Below are positions 7,262 through 16,443 of a stretch of DNA of 64,000 nucleotides, piece after piece (the stretch's first letter is position 1; each line of letters begins with the position of its first letter). The notes under the pieces were generated by a model. The model did no database searches. It was not told the DNA's origin and saw only the letters and a program-made list of their open reading frames with translations. This DNA is from an uncultured Christensenella sp. Its GTDB lineage: Bacteria; Bacillota; Clostridia; Christensenellales; UBA3700. A program made the translations under genes and the position numbers. The DNA lies in the NCBI GenBank assembly GCA_910583995.1, contig CAJTYW010000007.1, positions 47,422 to 111,421 on the forward strand. The letters run 5' to 3'.

Positions 7262-8356
7262 TTATATCAAATTTGCAATCAAGCTGTTAGACATATAAAT
7301 ATACTCAGGTTTGATTGCTATATTGTTTTTTGTAATATTATAATATATATTATCCTTATCAATATCTTCAAGCAATTTGTTATATGCTGAGCTACCAAAC
7401 TTATTAATAAAATCGCCTATTAATATTCCGTCTTCCATCCTTAAGGCTAACATAACATATTCCTTTTGCAAATCGCTTTCTGACAAAACTTCTTCAACTT
7501 CTCTATAGTCAATACCAGACATATATTTTTCAAAGTTTTCTGTATTATAATATCTAATATTATTAATCAAACTATGGCTTGCTATTCCAAATCCTGCGTA
7601 TTCTTTTAATCTCCAATAACCAATATTATGGTAGCAAGGCTTGCCAAAATTAGATATCTCATAGCGTCTTAGTCCCGATTTTTGCAGTATTTTTACCGCT
7701 ATATCGTACATATCTACCATTATGTCATCGTCAGGTAATTTGATTTCTCCTGTTTGCACTTTATTAAATAATGGAGTATTTTCTTCCAATATCAAGGAAT
7801 AACAGGAAACAGAAGTTACCCCAAACTCAACAATTTTTTGTATATCGCTTTTTACAATATCCAAAGTTTGATAAGGCAGTCCAACCATAAAATCGCAATT
7901 TATATCAAGTCCACTTTTGCAAAGCATTTGCAAACAATCTTCCGCCTGTTTCGCTGTATGAATTCTACCTATACCTTTTAAAACTTTGTCGTTTAAACTT
8001 TGCACACCAACACTTAACCTTGTAACGCCTTGACTTTTATAAAAATCAACTTTCTCTTGTGTATAGCTGTTGGGGTTACCTTCCACAGTAAATTCCTTTA
8101 AATCAATTTTAAACTTAGCTTTTATACAATCCACAATGCTTTTAAATTGCTTTGGCTCAAGCAAAGTAGGAGTACCACCACCGATAAATATACTATCCAC
8201 AATATAACCACTTGCATCAAACTCATTTATTTCTGTGGTAAGTTTAAGCACATATTTATCTATCCAATCTTTTTCACATTTTGCGGAAACAAAATCACAA
8301 TAATCACATTTTTTTTCACAAAACGGAATGTGTATATAAAGAGAAAGTTCTTTCAT
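7262..8356 (-). CDS. hemW: Radical SAM haem chaperone HemW (HemN-like)
   Basis: A 364-aa radical SAM protein. The N-terminus reads LSLYIHIPFCEKKCDYCDF, with the CxxxCxxC cluster motif, then IFIGGGTPTLL and the family segment RLSVGVQSLNDKVLKGIGR. HemW proteins insert haem into target proteins and were often annotated as oxygen-independent coproporphyrinogen oxidase. The position directly after lepA (81-base gap) is a common Bacillota arrangement, usually followed by hrcA-grpE-dnaK-dnaJ as here. That context favours HemW over a true HemN. The ribosome site is weak. Confidence 0.88.
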   Translation of the reverse strand: MKELSLYIHIPFCEKKCDYCDFVSAKCEKDWIDKYVLKLTTEINEFDASGYIVDSIFIGGGTPTLLEPKQFKSIVDCIKAKFKIDLKEFTVEGNPNSYTQEKVDFYKSQGVTRLSVGVQSLNDKVLKGIGRIHTAKQAEDCLQMLCKSGLDINCDFMVGLPYQTLDIVKSDIQKIVEFGVTSVSCYSLILEENTPLFNKVQTGEIKLPDDDIMVDMYDIAVKILQKSGLRRYEISNFGKPCYHNIGYWRLKEYAGFGIASHSLINNIRYYNTENFEKYMSGIDYREVEEVLSESDLQKEYVMLALRMEDGILIGDFINKFGSSAYNKLLEDIDKDNIYYNITKNNIAIKPEYIYMSNSLIANLI

Positions 8357-8437
8357 AATTTACTCATATTTACTTTATTTTGCACTAAAAATATATTTTT
8401 AATGCCGATTTTCGAAAGTGTATTTAATTAAACAAGC

Positions 8438-10240
8438 TTATTTATCAAATTTTAAAATTGTCATAAAGGCTTCCGAAGGCACTTGAACAGTACCTACCTG
8501 ACGCATACGCTTTTTACCTTCTTTTTGCTTTTCAAGAAGTTTCTTCTTTCTGGTAATATCACCGCCATAGCATTTTGCAAGTACGTCTTTTCTCATTGCC
8601 TTTACTGTTTCTCTTGCAATAACCTTTGAGCCAACACTTGCCTGAATAGGTATTTCAAACATTTGTCTTGGTATTACTTCTTTTAATTTTTCTGCAATAC
8701 TTCTGCCCCTTGCATATGCTTTGTCCTTGTGAACAATAAGGCTAAGTGCATCGCATATTTCGCCATTAAGCATAATATCCAATTTAACAAGGCTGCTTTG
8801 TCTGTAACCTGCAATTTCATAATCAAAGCTTGCATAACCTTTTGTCCTAGATTTTAAAGAGTCAAAAAAGTCATACACTATTTCATTAAGCGGAATTTCA
8901 TATTCTATCCTTACTCTTGTAGTATCAAGATATGTCATATCAATATGGACACCCCTTTTATCCTGACACAATTCCATAATAGTACCGACGTATTCAGGCG
9001 GTGTATACAAAAAAGCTTTTACAATAGGCTCTTCCATATAATCTATTTCAGATTGTGGTGGCAAATTGGTTGGATTTTCCACTTCAACCATACTTCCGTC
9101 AGTTTTTACCACATGATAAGATACAGAAGGTGCTGTTGTAATAATATCCAAATCAAACTCACGCTCTAGCCTTTCTTGAATAATCTCCATATGCAACAAA
9201 CCTAAAAAGCCGCATCTAAAGCCAAATCCCAAAGCAACTGAAACTTCTGGCTCATACAAAAGTGATGCGTCATTTAGTTGCAACTTTTCAAGTGCATCCT
9301 TTAAGTCACCATATTTTGCTCCGTCCGCAGGATAAATACCGCTGTATACCATTGGCATTACATTTTTATATCCCGGTAATGGTTCAGTTATTCCGCCACT
9401 TGCTAAAGTTATAGTATCACCTACTTTAGTATCACTTACGTTTTTGATTGATGCACACAAATAGCCAACATCACCGGCCATAAGCTCATCAATTTCTATC
9501 ATTTTAGGATTAAAAATACCTACTTCAGTAACTTCATAAGTTTTACCTGTCGCAAACATTTTTATTTTAGTACCTGCTTTTACTTTTCCGTCCACAACGC
9601 GGATTAGTGAAATAGCACCTTTGTAACTATCGTAAACGCTATCAAAGATAAGTGCTTTTAAAGGTTTATTTTCGTCCCCTGTAGGGTGTGGTAATTTTTC
9701 AATTACCTGCTCAATAACTTGCTCGATATTTATACCTTCCTTTGCACTAACCATAGGTACTTCACTTGCATCAAGTCCGATTACATCTTCTATTTCTTGT
9801 TTAGCTTCTTCAGGTCTTGCAGAAGGCAAATCTATTTTATTGATAACAGGCAAAATTTCCAAATCATTGTCAAGTGCAAGATAAACATTTGTAAGGGTTT
9901 GAGCTTCAATGCCTTGAGATGCGTCTACTATCAAGATAGCACCTTCGCAGGCAGCAAGAGAGCGTGATACTTCATAAGTAAAGTCCACGTGTCCCGGAGT
10001 ATCTATAAGATTAAGATAGTAATCTTCCCCTTTATAATTATATTTCATTTTAACAGGAGTTAATTTTATAGTTATTCCCCTTTCTCTTTCAATATCCATA
10101 CTATCAAGTAGCTGCTGTTTTTGGTCACGCTTACTTACAGTTTCTGTCACGTCCATAATACGGTCAGCAAGAGTACTTTTGCCGTGGTCGATATGAGCAA
10201 CTATACAAAAATTACGGATATGTTCTTGTCTTGTTGACAT
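8438..10240 (-). CDS. lepA: Elongation factor 4 (LepA)
   Basis: A translational GTPase that back-translocates or remodels ribosomes under stress. The 600-aa protein contains IVAHIDHGKSTLADR (P-loop), RGITIK, DTPGHVDF and NKIDLPSA, the EF-G-like domains, and the LepA-specific C-terminus KKLLEKQKEGKKRMR. I start it at the ATG at 10240, preceded by GGAGGCAAAA, because the ten residues of the longer reading lie across that ribosome site. It is the first gene of the lepA-hemW unit, with a consensus promoter at 10324-10352. Confidence 0.97.
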   Translation of the reverse strand: MSTRQEHIRNFCIVAHIDHGKSTLADRIMDVTETVSKRDQKQQLLDSMDIERERGITIKLTPVKMKYNYKGEDYYLNLIDTPGHVDFTYEVSRSLAACEGAILIVDASQGIEAQTLTNVYLALDNDLEILPVINKIDLPSARPEEAKQEIEDVIGLDASEVPMVSAKEGINIEQVIEQVIEKLPHPTGDENKPLKALIFDSVYDSYKGAISLIRVVDGKVKAGTKIKMFATGKTYEVTEVGIFNPKMIEIDELMAGDVGYLCASIKNVSDTKVGDTITLASGGITEPLPGYKNVMPMVYSGIYPADGAKYGDLKDALEKLQLNDASLLYEPEVSVALGFGFRCGFLGLLHMEIIQERLEREFDLDIITTAPSVSYHVVKTDGSMVEVENPTNLPPQSEIDYMEEPIVKAFLYTPPEYVGTIMELCQDKRGVHIDMTYLDTTRVRIEYEIPLNEIVYDFFDSLKSRTKGYASFDYEIAGYRQSSLVKLDIMLNGEICDALSLIVHKDKAYARGRSIAEKLKEVIPRQMFEIPIQASVGSKVIARETVKAMRKDVLAKCYGGDITRKKKLLEKQKEGKKRMRQVGTVQVPSEAFMTILKFDK

Positions 10241-10323
10241 TTTTGCCTCCAAACCTAAATTTATATACAAATTAAACTTTATGCAAAAAATTGCCTTGCA
10301 AAATTTTACACTAAATTAATTAT

Positions 10324-10352
10324 ATTGTATAATAATTTTTGCAAAATATCAA
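10324..10352 (-). promoter_or_regulatory. lepA promoter
   Basis: On the minus strand, TTGATA (10347-10352) and TACAAT (10324-10329) have 17-bp spacing, about 85 bases upstream of lepA. Confidence 0.6.
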
Positions 10353-10382
10353 TTAATTTGACACATTTTATGACTAATCGTA

Positions 10383-10411
10383 TTGACTTTAAGCAAAAAT
10401 AACATTATACT
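10383..10411 (+). promoter_or_regulatory. Promoter of the GDPD-like gene
   Basis: TTGACT (10383-10388) and TATACT (10406-10411) with 17-bp spacing, about 30 bases ahead of the ATG at 10442. It diverges from the lepA promoter. Confidence 0.75.
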
Positions 10412-10441
10412 ATAATTAATTAAAAGGATTACAGGTTATTT

Positions 10442-11170
10442 ATGAAATATTCTTGGCTTAAAAATAGTCCTATCTGTTATAAAGGATTATTTGATAACAA
10501 TGAAATAGTCGAAAATTCTATCCCCGCAATTACAAAAGCAGTAGACGGCGGATATAATTTGTTTTTAAATTTAAGTATGACAAAAGACCAACAGTTGGTT
10601 GTTTGTGAAAGCAAGAAATCTCCTATGATACTAAGCTCTCACAAAAAAATAGAAAATATAAGTTCAGATGACTATGAAAACTTAAAACTTCTTACAACTC
10701 AAGACAAAGTTCCTTTGCTAAATGATATATTGAAAATTGTAGGCGGCAAAGTCGGAATTATTTTTAGAATACCAACAAACAAGCAGTATAAAAAAATCAT
10801 TACTGAACTATCAAAACAACTTGCCTATTACAAAGGCAAAACTGCTATTGTCGCTGCCAATTATTCTGAATATTTTTATGTAAAAAAGACAAAAAGAGAT
10901 TATCCTTGTGGCGTAATATTAAAAAAAATGTCGTCTAAATTTATTTATAATGTAATACTTTTTTTAAACGCCAATAAATTTAAAATCATAAAACCCGACT
11001 TTATTATTTGCGATATTTACAACTTACCAAACAAATATATCGATGAGTTTTTGTACAGCAATCCTTATTCATATATTATTAGCCGCACAATAATTGACAA
11101 GCAAAGTTACAAAGCCGCACTTGACTATTCAGATAACTTTATATTTGAAAATTATATACCTAATAAATGA
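10442..11170 (+). CDS. Glycerophosphodiester phosphodiesterase-like protein, catalytic residues lost
   Basis: The 242-aa protein follows the GDPD fold pattern. An N-terminal GLFDNN...ENSIPAITKAVDGGYN segment matches the family's HRG...NT...A...G stretch, then LNLSMTKDQQLVV matches ElDvqlTkDg.lVv, and VPLLNDILKIVGGKVGI matches the iPtLeevL segment. The residues that bind metal and catalyse in active members are changed. The HRG histidine is absent (CYKG), the Glu and Asp of ElD are Leu and Leu, HD is replaced by ES, and EIK by RIP. It is therefore probably a pseudoenzyme. No signal peptide or membrane segment is visible. It is monocistronic, with a consensus promoter and a bidirectional terminator. 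The function is unknown. Confidence 0.75.
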   Translation: MKYSWLKNSPICYKGLFDNNEIVENSIPAITKAVDGGYNLFLNLSMTKDQQLVVCESKKSPMILSSHKKIENISSDDYENLKLLTTQDKVPLLNDILKIVGGKVGIIFRIPTNKQYKKIITELSKQLAYYKGKTAIVAANYSEYFYVKKTKRDYPCGVILKKMSSKFIYNVILFLNANKFKIIKPDFIICDIYNLPNKYIDEFLYSNPYSYIISRTIIDKQSYKAALDYSDNFIFENYIPNK

Positions 11171-11211
11171 AAATATTAAAATAATATCGATTTTCAAAGC
11201 ATAAATAAAAA

Positions 11212-11242
11212 AACAGGAAGTAAAATTATTACACTTCCTGTT
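11212..11242. terminator. Bidirectional terminator between convergent genes
   Basis: A 10-bp stem AACAGGAAGT / ACTTCCTGTT with T-runs on both sides. It serves the GDPD-like gene and the kor operon. Confidence 0.85.
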
Positions 11243-11331
11243 TTTATTTTATTTAATTTTTAATTGTAAATCTTATTAAATATAATTTTATTGTTTATAT
11301 AAATAATTTAATTTTACCATAACTATTAATA

Positions 11332-11859
11332 TCAATCCAAAGCAAAGCCTAATTCAAATGCTTTAATGTTTGAAGGAATAAACTTTGGTTTTTTAGCAAA
11401 AATTTTGCTTATAGTATTGATAGCATTTTCCTTATCTAAAGAACCGCTATGCTTAACATACGAACCAAAAATAACCAAGTTAGCAGCTTTTGGATTTTGT
11501 GCTTCCAATGCTATTTTATTTGCATCGACATAAATAACTTTAACATCGTCTCTTGCAACTTTATCAGCAATTAAGGAACTATTTACAATAATTGTTCCAC
11601 CTGCTCTAACGCTATTTACAAATTTATCAAGACTAGGTTTGTTCATAGCAATCAAAGTATCAGGAACTGCAATAATAGGAGATGCAATCGGGCTACTATC
11701 CACACAAACACTGCAGTTTGCAGTACCACCACGCATTTCAGGACCATAAGATGGCAACCAAGAAACTTCCTTACCTTCATACATAGCTGAGTATGCGATA
11801 AATTGACCTAATGACAAAACACCTTGTCCGCCAAATCCAGCAATTATAATCTTATCCAT
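11332..11859 (-). CDS. korC: 2-oxoacid:ferredoxin oxidoreductase, gamma subunit
   Basis: The 175-aa gamma subunit, beginning MDKIIIAGFGGQGVLSLGQFIAYSAM. This is the diagnostic GFGGQGV loop of the POR/KOR gamma family, followed by SYGPEMRGGTANC. With the alpha, beta and delta subunits it catalyses CoA-dependent oxidative decarboxylation of a 2-oxoacid (2-oxoglutarate or a branched-chain oxoacid) with reduction of ferredoxin. It is the last gene of the four-gene operon, its ATG overlapping the korB stop as TAATG. The substrate cannot be told from sequence by eye; the kor name is by best resemblance. Confidence 0.9.
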   Translation of the reverse strand: MDKIIIAGFGGQGVLSLGQFIAYSAMYEGKEVSWLPSYGPEMRGGTANCSVCVDSSPIASPIIAVPDTLIAMNKPSLDKFVNSVRAGGTIIVNSSLIADKVARDDVKVIYVDANKIALEAQNPKAANLVIFGSYVKHSGSLDKENAINTISKIFAKKPKFIPSNIKAFELGFALD

Positions 11860-12605
11860 TATTTTTCCTCCTTTGTAGTGTCTTTAAAAACTCCAAGAGG
11901 ATATATTTTGCACATTTCTTCTTCCACCCATTTCATTGCGTCAAGTGGAGATTTACCCCAGTTTGTAGGGCAAGAAGATAAAACTTCAACCAAACTAAAG
12001 CCTTTGCCTTCTGCTTGATTACGAAAAGCTTTGTCAATAGCTTTTTCTGCTTGTTTAACGTGTTTTACATCGTGAGTTGATACTCTTTCAATATAGCAAG
12101 GGCCTTGCAATTGAGCTAGCATTTCAGATACGTGAATTGGATAACCATTAAGCTCTACACTTCTACCTTGTTGACAAGTAGTTGCCTTTTGACCAAGCAT
12201 AGTTGTAGGTGCCATTTGACCACCTGTCATACCATAAATAGCGTTATTTATAAATATAACAGTCATATTTTCACTTCTTGCAGCAGCGTGTACGATTTCA
12301 GCCATACCGATACTTGCTAAGTCACCATCACCTTGATAAGCAAATACTATTGCATCTGGATTAGTGCGTTTAATACCTGTTGCTACTGCAGGTGCTCTGC
12401 CGTGTGCTGCCTCTTGCATATCGCAATTAAAATAATCATAAGCAAAAACCGCACAACCAACTGGTGCAACACCGATAACTTTTTCTGCATTTAATTTATC
12501 AATTGCACTTGCAACCATTCTATGTACAATACCGTGTGAACAGCCTGGGCAGTAATGGAAAGGAACATCAGTTAACATTTTAGGTTTTTCAAAAACTTTT
12601 TTCAT
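11859..12605 (-). CDS. korB: 2-oxoacid:ferredoxin oxidoreductase, beta subunit (TPP-binding)
   Basis: The 248-aa thiamine-pyrophosphate-binding subunit. CPGCSHGI near the N-terminus, GVAPVGCAVF, and the TPP/Mg motif GDGDLASIGMAEI followed by NNAIYGMTGGQ are all characteristic. It binds the cofactor on which the 2-oxoacid is decarboxylated. The start has GGAGG eight bases upstream, within the end of korA. It is stop/start coupled to korC. Confidence 0.94.
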   Translation of the reverse strand: MKKVFEKPKMLTDVPFHYCPGCSHGIVHRMVASAIDKLNAEKVIGVAPVGCAVFAYDYFNCDMQEAAHGRAPAVATGIKRTNPDAIVFAYQGDGDLASIGMAEIVHAAARSENMTVIFINNAIYGMTGGQMAPTTMLGQKATTCQQGRSVELNGYPIHVSEMLAQLQGPCYIERVSTHDVKHVKQAEKAIDKAFRNQAEGKGFSLVEVLSSCPTNWGKSPLDAMKWVEEEMCKIYPLGVFKDTTKEEK

Positions 12606-12606
12606 A

Positions 12607-13671
12607 TTACTTTTCCTCCTTCAATACTCTTTCTACTATATCTTCTGCAGTCATAACATTACCACCGCATCTGCCGTAAAAGTAAACAGGCTTTTTACCA
12701 TTAACACTCAATTTAACATCTTCAATCATTTGTCCCATAGAAAGCTCAATTGACATAAATTCTTTAACTTGTGGCATTTCAGCAAGTCTCGCATAATTTT
12801 CCGTTGGGAATGGGAACAATGTAATAGGTCTAATCAAACCAACTTTGTGACCTTGGCTACGCAACATATCAACAGCACTTTTTACAATACGAGCTACAGT
12901 ACCATAAGCTGTCAAAATGATTTCCGCATCTTCGCACAAATACTCTTCACACATAGTTTCTTTTTCTGCCATTAAAGCATATTTTGCAAACAATTTGTGA
13001 TTAACAGCTTCAAGTTCGTCAGGTTGAATATAAAGTGAATTTATTACTCTATGCTCTTTGCCGTATCTTGTGCCGTCAGTTGCCCAATCAGGACGGATAT
13101 CTTTTGACATATCTTTCATTGGTGGCAAAACTACAGGTTCCATAATTTGTCCCAACATACCATCGCCTAAAATCATAACAGGAATACGATATTCAAAAGC
13201 TTTATCAAAAGCGTTGTACATTAAATCCATACATTCCTGAACGCTGTTTGGTCCGTACACTAACATTTTATAATCGCCGTGTCCACCACCTTTTACAGCT
13301 TGGAAATAGTCACATTGAGCTGGTTGAATACCACCAAGACCTGGACCACTTCTTACCATATTTACGATAACACAAGGAATTTCCGCACCGCAAATATAAC
13401 TTATACCTTCTTGTTTTAGTGAAATACCAGGAGATGAACTACTTGTCATAGCTCTTACGCCTGTGCCACCTGCACCATATACCATATTGATAGCAGCAAC
13501 TTCACTCTCTGACTGAATAAACACTCCGCCTACTTCTGGCATACGAACTGACATATACTCAGGAATTTCGTTTTGTGGAGTAATAGGATAACCAAAAAAT
13601 GCTCTGCAACCACCACGAATAGCTGCTTCGGCAATTGCTTCATTACCTTTCATTAAAACTTTCTCTTCCAT
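12607..13671 (-). CDS. korA: 2-oxoacid:ferredoxin oxidoreductase, alpha subunit
   Basis: The 354-aa alpha subunit, with GNEAIAEAAIRGGCRAFFGYPITPQNEIPEYM (pyrimidine-binding domain), SSSPGISLKQEGISY, and the C-terminal transketolase-C-like domain. I placed the start at the ATG at 13671, which overlaps the ferredoxin stop (TAATG) and has GAGGTGG upstream. A longer reading would run back into the ferredoxin gene. Confidence 0.94.
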   Translation of the reverse strand: MEEKVLMKGNEAIAEAAIRGGCRAFFGYPITPQNEIPEYMSVRMPEVGGVFIQSESEVAAINMVYGAGGTGVRAMTSSSSPGISLKQEGISYICGAEIPCVIVNMVRSGPGLGGIQPAQCDYFQAVKGGGHGDYKMLVYGPNSVQECMDLMYNAFDKAFEYRIPVMILGDGMLGQIMEPVVLPPMKDMSKDIRPDWATDGTRYGKEHRVINSLYIQPDELEAVNHKLFAKYALMAEKETMCEEYLCEDAEIILTAYGTVARIVKSAVDMLRSQGHKVGLIRPITLFPFPTENYARLAEMPQVKEFMSIELSMGQMIEDVKLSVNGKKPVYFYGRCGGNVMTAEDIVERVLKEEK

Positions 13672-13877
13672 TATTTTTCCACCTCTATAACGCAATCAGG
13701 ACACATAGTTGCACAAAACGCACAACCAATGCACTTTTCCATATCAACAACTTCGGCAACAAAATAACCTTTGTTGTTCATATCTGTAGTGCTAATTCTA
13801 ATAATTTGTTTAGGACACGCAGTAACGCAAAGTCCACAACTTTTGCACAAGGCTTTATTCATTGTAACTTTAGCCAA
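13671..13877 (-). CDS. korD: 2-oxoacid oxidoreductase delta subunit, 2[4Fe-4S] ferredoxin
   Basis: A 68-aa ferredoxin with two complete cluster motifs, CKSCGLCVTACP and CIGCAFCATMCP. It carries electrons from the TPP site to soluble ferredoxin. It is the first gene of the operon. The best start is TTG at 13877, with AAGGAG nine bases upstream; an ATG five codons later lacks a ribosome site. Confidence 0.92.
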   Translation of the reverse strand: MAKVTMNKALCKSCGLCVTACPKQIIRISTTDMNNKGYFVAEVVDMEKCIGCAFCATMCPDCVIEVEK

Positions 13878-13966
13878 AACACTTTTCTCCTTATATCGTA
13901 AAATTTATCTCTAATTAATGCAGGATACCTGCAAAAAAACATTGTTGCATACTTATCCTACAAATG

Positions 13967-13995
13967 ATTATACACTAATTTTATTAATTTGTAAA
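13967..13995 (-). promoter_or_regulatory. kor operon promoter
   Basis: On the minus strand, TTTACA (13990-13995) and TATAAT (13967-13972) have 17-bp spacing. A small palindrome, GCAGG-ATA-CCTGC (13920-13932), lies in the leader between this promoter and korD and could be an operator or a weak hairpin. Confidence 0.75.
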
Positions 13996-14013
13996 TAATA
14001 ATAATTACTATTT

Positions 14014-15621
14014 TTACAAATTAATTTCGGAATTTTCCAAATTATTCAATTTGACATCAACTTTTACAGTTGAATTTATCTCATTATTATCAAAAATAAC
14101 GCCTTCTGCACATTTTGCAACCATAACTTTGCCGTTTCTTGAGATAAACTTGTTGTTTATTATCCTTATATTTTTATGAACAGGCTTATTGCCTGTATTT
14201 TCAGGATATATGCTAATAGCATAGTCCACACAATTGTCAAACACATTGTTTTCAATCAAAACATCTCTGCAATATCCGCTTTCATACCAACTTTTAGCAT
14301 CGTCAGATATATGTATACAAGGCATATAACACTTATGGAAAACACAGTTTTTGATTACTACAGGTTTTCTCGTTGTTACCAAAATACCACGCGTAGGCAC
14401 ATTAAAAGTCTCAAGTTTATCAACCATAAGTGATGCTGTTTGTGTAGCATTTTCAACAGCATCTCCTACTTTAATAATACTACCTTTAGCTATATCATAA
14501 AGCTCTATTTCAATAGTTCTTGGGTTTAACATTTTGCTGGATTTAACTTTTGCAGTACCGACTCCAAGCAATGTACTAGAGTCTATAAATTCAATTTCGT
14601 CATCTTCAAAAAAGCAATTAAATCCATAAGCTTGTGGGTGTGCAAACTTGCACTGAACAATGTTATCCTTTACATTGACAATTTTAAAATGTATTCCGTG
14701 AATATTTATTACATCATCGCGTGTTCCGTCTGCTTTGACATTACTAACATTCATTACCCCTTTACAATTGACAAAGTGCATAATGTCAGCAAAGGAAGCT
14801 GTTGTTCTTTTGTGAGCAACATTTGGCATAAAGTCGGTATTTTTAATAGTTACATTTTCGCATAATTGTGCAAGCACTCCCATACCGTGCATATACATAA
14901 ACTTACAATTATCAATAATAATGTCCTTGCATTTATCCATAAAAAAGCAAGCTCCATCACGCTTTACCCAGTTTAATTGATAAGTGCAACCAATCTTAAA
15001 AATTTTCAACCAAGTATACACTCTTATAACATTGTTTTCAAGCTTTTTACACCTTTTATTGTTAAAAATACTATGACTAATATACGATACACTATCTACA
15101 CGACGAGTTATTTCTGTTAGTGGATTCAACTCTTGTATTACACAGCGACTTTTGTCGTCATAACAAAAATGAAGTCTGCCACATTTAATTGTATACAAAG
15201 TATCTAGGTTTATTTCAATATCAACATAACCAAAACCTTTTCCAACAACTTTAAACTCTGCAACAGACGGATTAACATAATCAATCACAAAGTTTTTAAA
15301 AACAACATTTTTGCAAGAAAGCATTGCAATTTGTACTGCACGATTGTTAAACAAAATTTCGTTTCCCATTCCGTCAATAGTCAAATTCTCCAAGCCTTCC
15401 GCTTTTATTGCAATATTTCTTATAGAATCCGCAAGTTCCTTTTCACTTGCAGTATTTGAAATATACATTTGCTCACGGATAAAATCTTTGTCAAAAACAA
15501 GTCCATTAACGTCCCATTCAAGCAAATTAATACCCTTTTGCTTAATTTCGGCAAACACATTTGCAATTTTTACAGATAAATCACTACAATCATTTGTTAT
15601 TCCAAATTCAGATAATTTCAT
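14014..15621 (-). CDS. GH110-family alpha-1,3-galactosidase (parallel beta-helix)
   Basis: The 535-aa protein has repeated beta-helix coils. Family-like landmarks are NLTIDGMGNEILFN, VVFKNFVIDYVNPS, a GTRDDVINIHG segment whose paired Asp residues match the expected active-site region, and near the end TRGILVTTRKPVVIKNCVF, then DDAKSWYESGYCRDVLIENN. GH110 enzymes release terminal alpha-1,3-linked galactose, for example from blood-group-B-type glycans. No signal peptide is present, so it probably acts on imported oligosaccharides in the cytoplasm. It is monocistronic. With the GH95 fucosidase at 60415 it could strip galactose and fucose from the same host glycans. The assignment rests on remembered motifs, not a search. 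Confidence 0.78.
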   Translation of the reverse strand: MKLSEFGITNDCSDLSVKIANVFAEIKQKGINLLEWDVNGLVFDKDFIREQMYISNTASEKELADSIRNIAIKAEGLENLTIDGMGNEILFNNRAVQIAMLSCKNVVFKNFVIDYVNPSVAEFKVVGKGFGYVDIEINLDTLYTIKCGRLHFCYDDKSRCVIQELNPLTEITRRVDSVSYISHSIFNNKRCKKLENNVIRVYTWLKIFKIGCTYQLNWVKRDGACFFMDKCKDIIIDNCKFMYMHGMGVLAQLCENVTIKNTDFMPNVAHKRTTASFADIMHFVNCKGVMNVSNVKADGTRDDVINIHGIHFKIVNVKDNIVQCKFAHPQAYGFNCFFEDDEIEFIDSSTLLGVGTAKVKSSKMLNPRTIEIELYDIAKGSIIKVGDAVENATQTASLMVDKLETFNVPTRGILVTTRKPVVIKNCVFHKCYMPCIHISDDAKSWYESGYCRDVLIENNVFDNCVDYAISIYPENTGNKPVHKNIRIINNKFISRNGKVMVAKCAEGVIFDNNEINSTVKVDVKLNNLENSEINL

Positions 15622-15757
15622 AATATTCTCCTTTAATGCTTACCTTATTATTTTACCATAAAATAACAAAACCTGCAATATTTTTTATAATTTTTGTTTA
15701 TACTATTTAAATGACATTATGATTTATAAATTTTATTAAAAATGCAAAACAAAAAAA

Positions 15758-15785
15758 ACAGGGCAAAACTATATGTTGCCCTGTT
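15758..15785 (-). terminator. Terminator of toxin/immunity remnant unit
   Basis: A 10-bp stem AACAGGGCAA / TTGCCCTGTT, followed on the minus strand by a long T-run. Confidence 0.85.
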
Positions 15786-15816
15786 TTTTATTAAAATTAT
15801 TTATAATCTATAATTA

Positions 15817-15984
15817 TTATAAATCATATTTATATAGTTTAAAATCTTTAGAAGTTAATGAGCCATTTTCGTTTGTCAATTTAAAATGCAAAAACTTTCC
15901 TTCCAGCCCTTGTACGGAAAATTTTACTATAGAAGTCCCTGAAACCATATAATTAGTTTTAATCTTTTTATCGCCAGCTATTTT
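15817..15984 (-). pseudogene. In-frame continuation beyond the stop of the zinc-ribbon protein
   Basis: After the TAA at 15985-15987 the same frame stays open for 55 codons to a TAA at 15817. It encodes a plausible beta-rich segment (KIKTNYMVSGTSIVKF, then FKLTNENGSLTSKDFKLYKY). Its composition looks coding rather than random, and it has no start of its own apart from an internal ATG. It may be the severed C-terminal domain of the upstream gene or the remnant of a separate domain. Confidence 0.5.
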
Positions 15985-16443
15985 TTACATATAATGTGGG
16001 TCAATTACTTTGTCCCAAATATCTCTTACATATTCTTCGCCGATTTTTGCGTTCTCAATAAAATCTTTTTCATCAGAAAAATATTTGGTAGCAGATTGCC
16101 CTTGATAATTATTGTAATTAAACTCAATCTCACTCTCATTGCTTGTCGCAAATAAATCGCAATCAAAATTCTTATATTGAAATTTCATTTCACTATAAAA
16201 CATAAAACCTTCAAGAAAATCGCTTAAACTTGGTTTAAACGGCTTACCTTGTTTATATAACTCTTGTGCTTTATTTAATGAAATTATATTTGGATAAATA
16301 ACCTTGTCTTCATTATCTTCTCCCATTAAGTTATTAAACCAACCACAATTTTTACACTCTCCATTCCAACCTACAATCGTTTCATATATTTCGCCACATA
16401 CGGCACATTTTCTTTTAATTTTCTTATCCATATTTACTCCCAT
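15985..16443 (-). CDS. Zinc-ribbon protein, probable immunity protein of a polymorphic toxin
   Basis: A protein of up to 152 aa with an N-terminal zinc ribbon (CAVCG and CKNCG, about 13 residues apart) and an acidic, aromatic-rich body (FNYNNYQGQSATKYFSDEKDFIENAKIG). The ATG at 16443 overlaps the stop of the toxin fragment (TAATG), giving tight coupling. A second ATG at 16431 has a better ribosome site, GGGAG. Small acidic proteins encoded directly after toxin C-termini are commonly immunity proteins. That inference rests on context and composition; I do not recognise a family. The frame continues after its stop (15817-15984). Confidence 0.6.
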   Translation of the reverse strand: MGVNMDKKIKRKCAVCGEIYETIVGWNGECKNCGWFNNLMGEDNEDKVIYPNIISLNKAQELYKQGKPFKPSLSDFLEGFMFYSEMKFQYKNFDCDLFATSNESEIEFNYNNYQGQSATKYFSDEKDFIENAKIGEEYVRDIWDKVIDPHYM

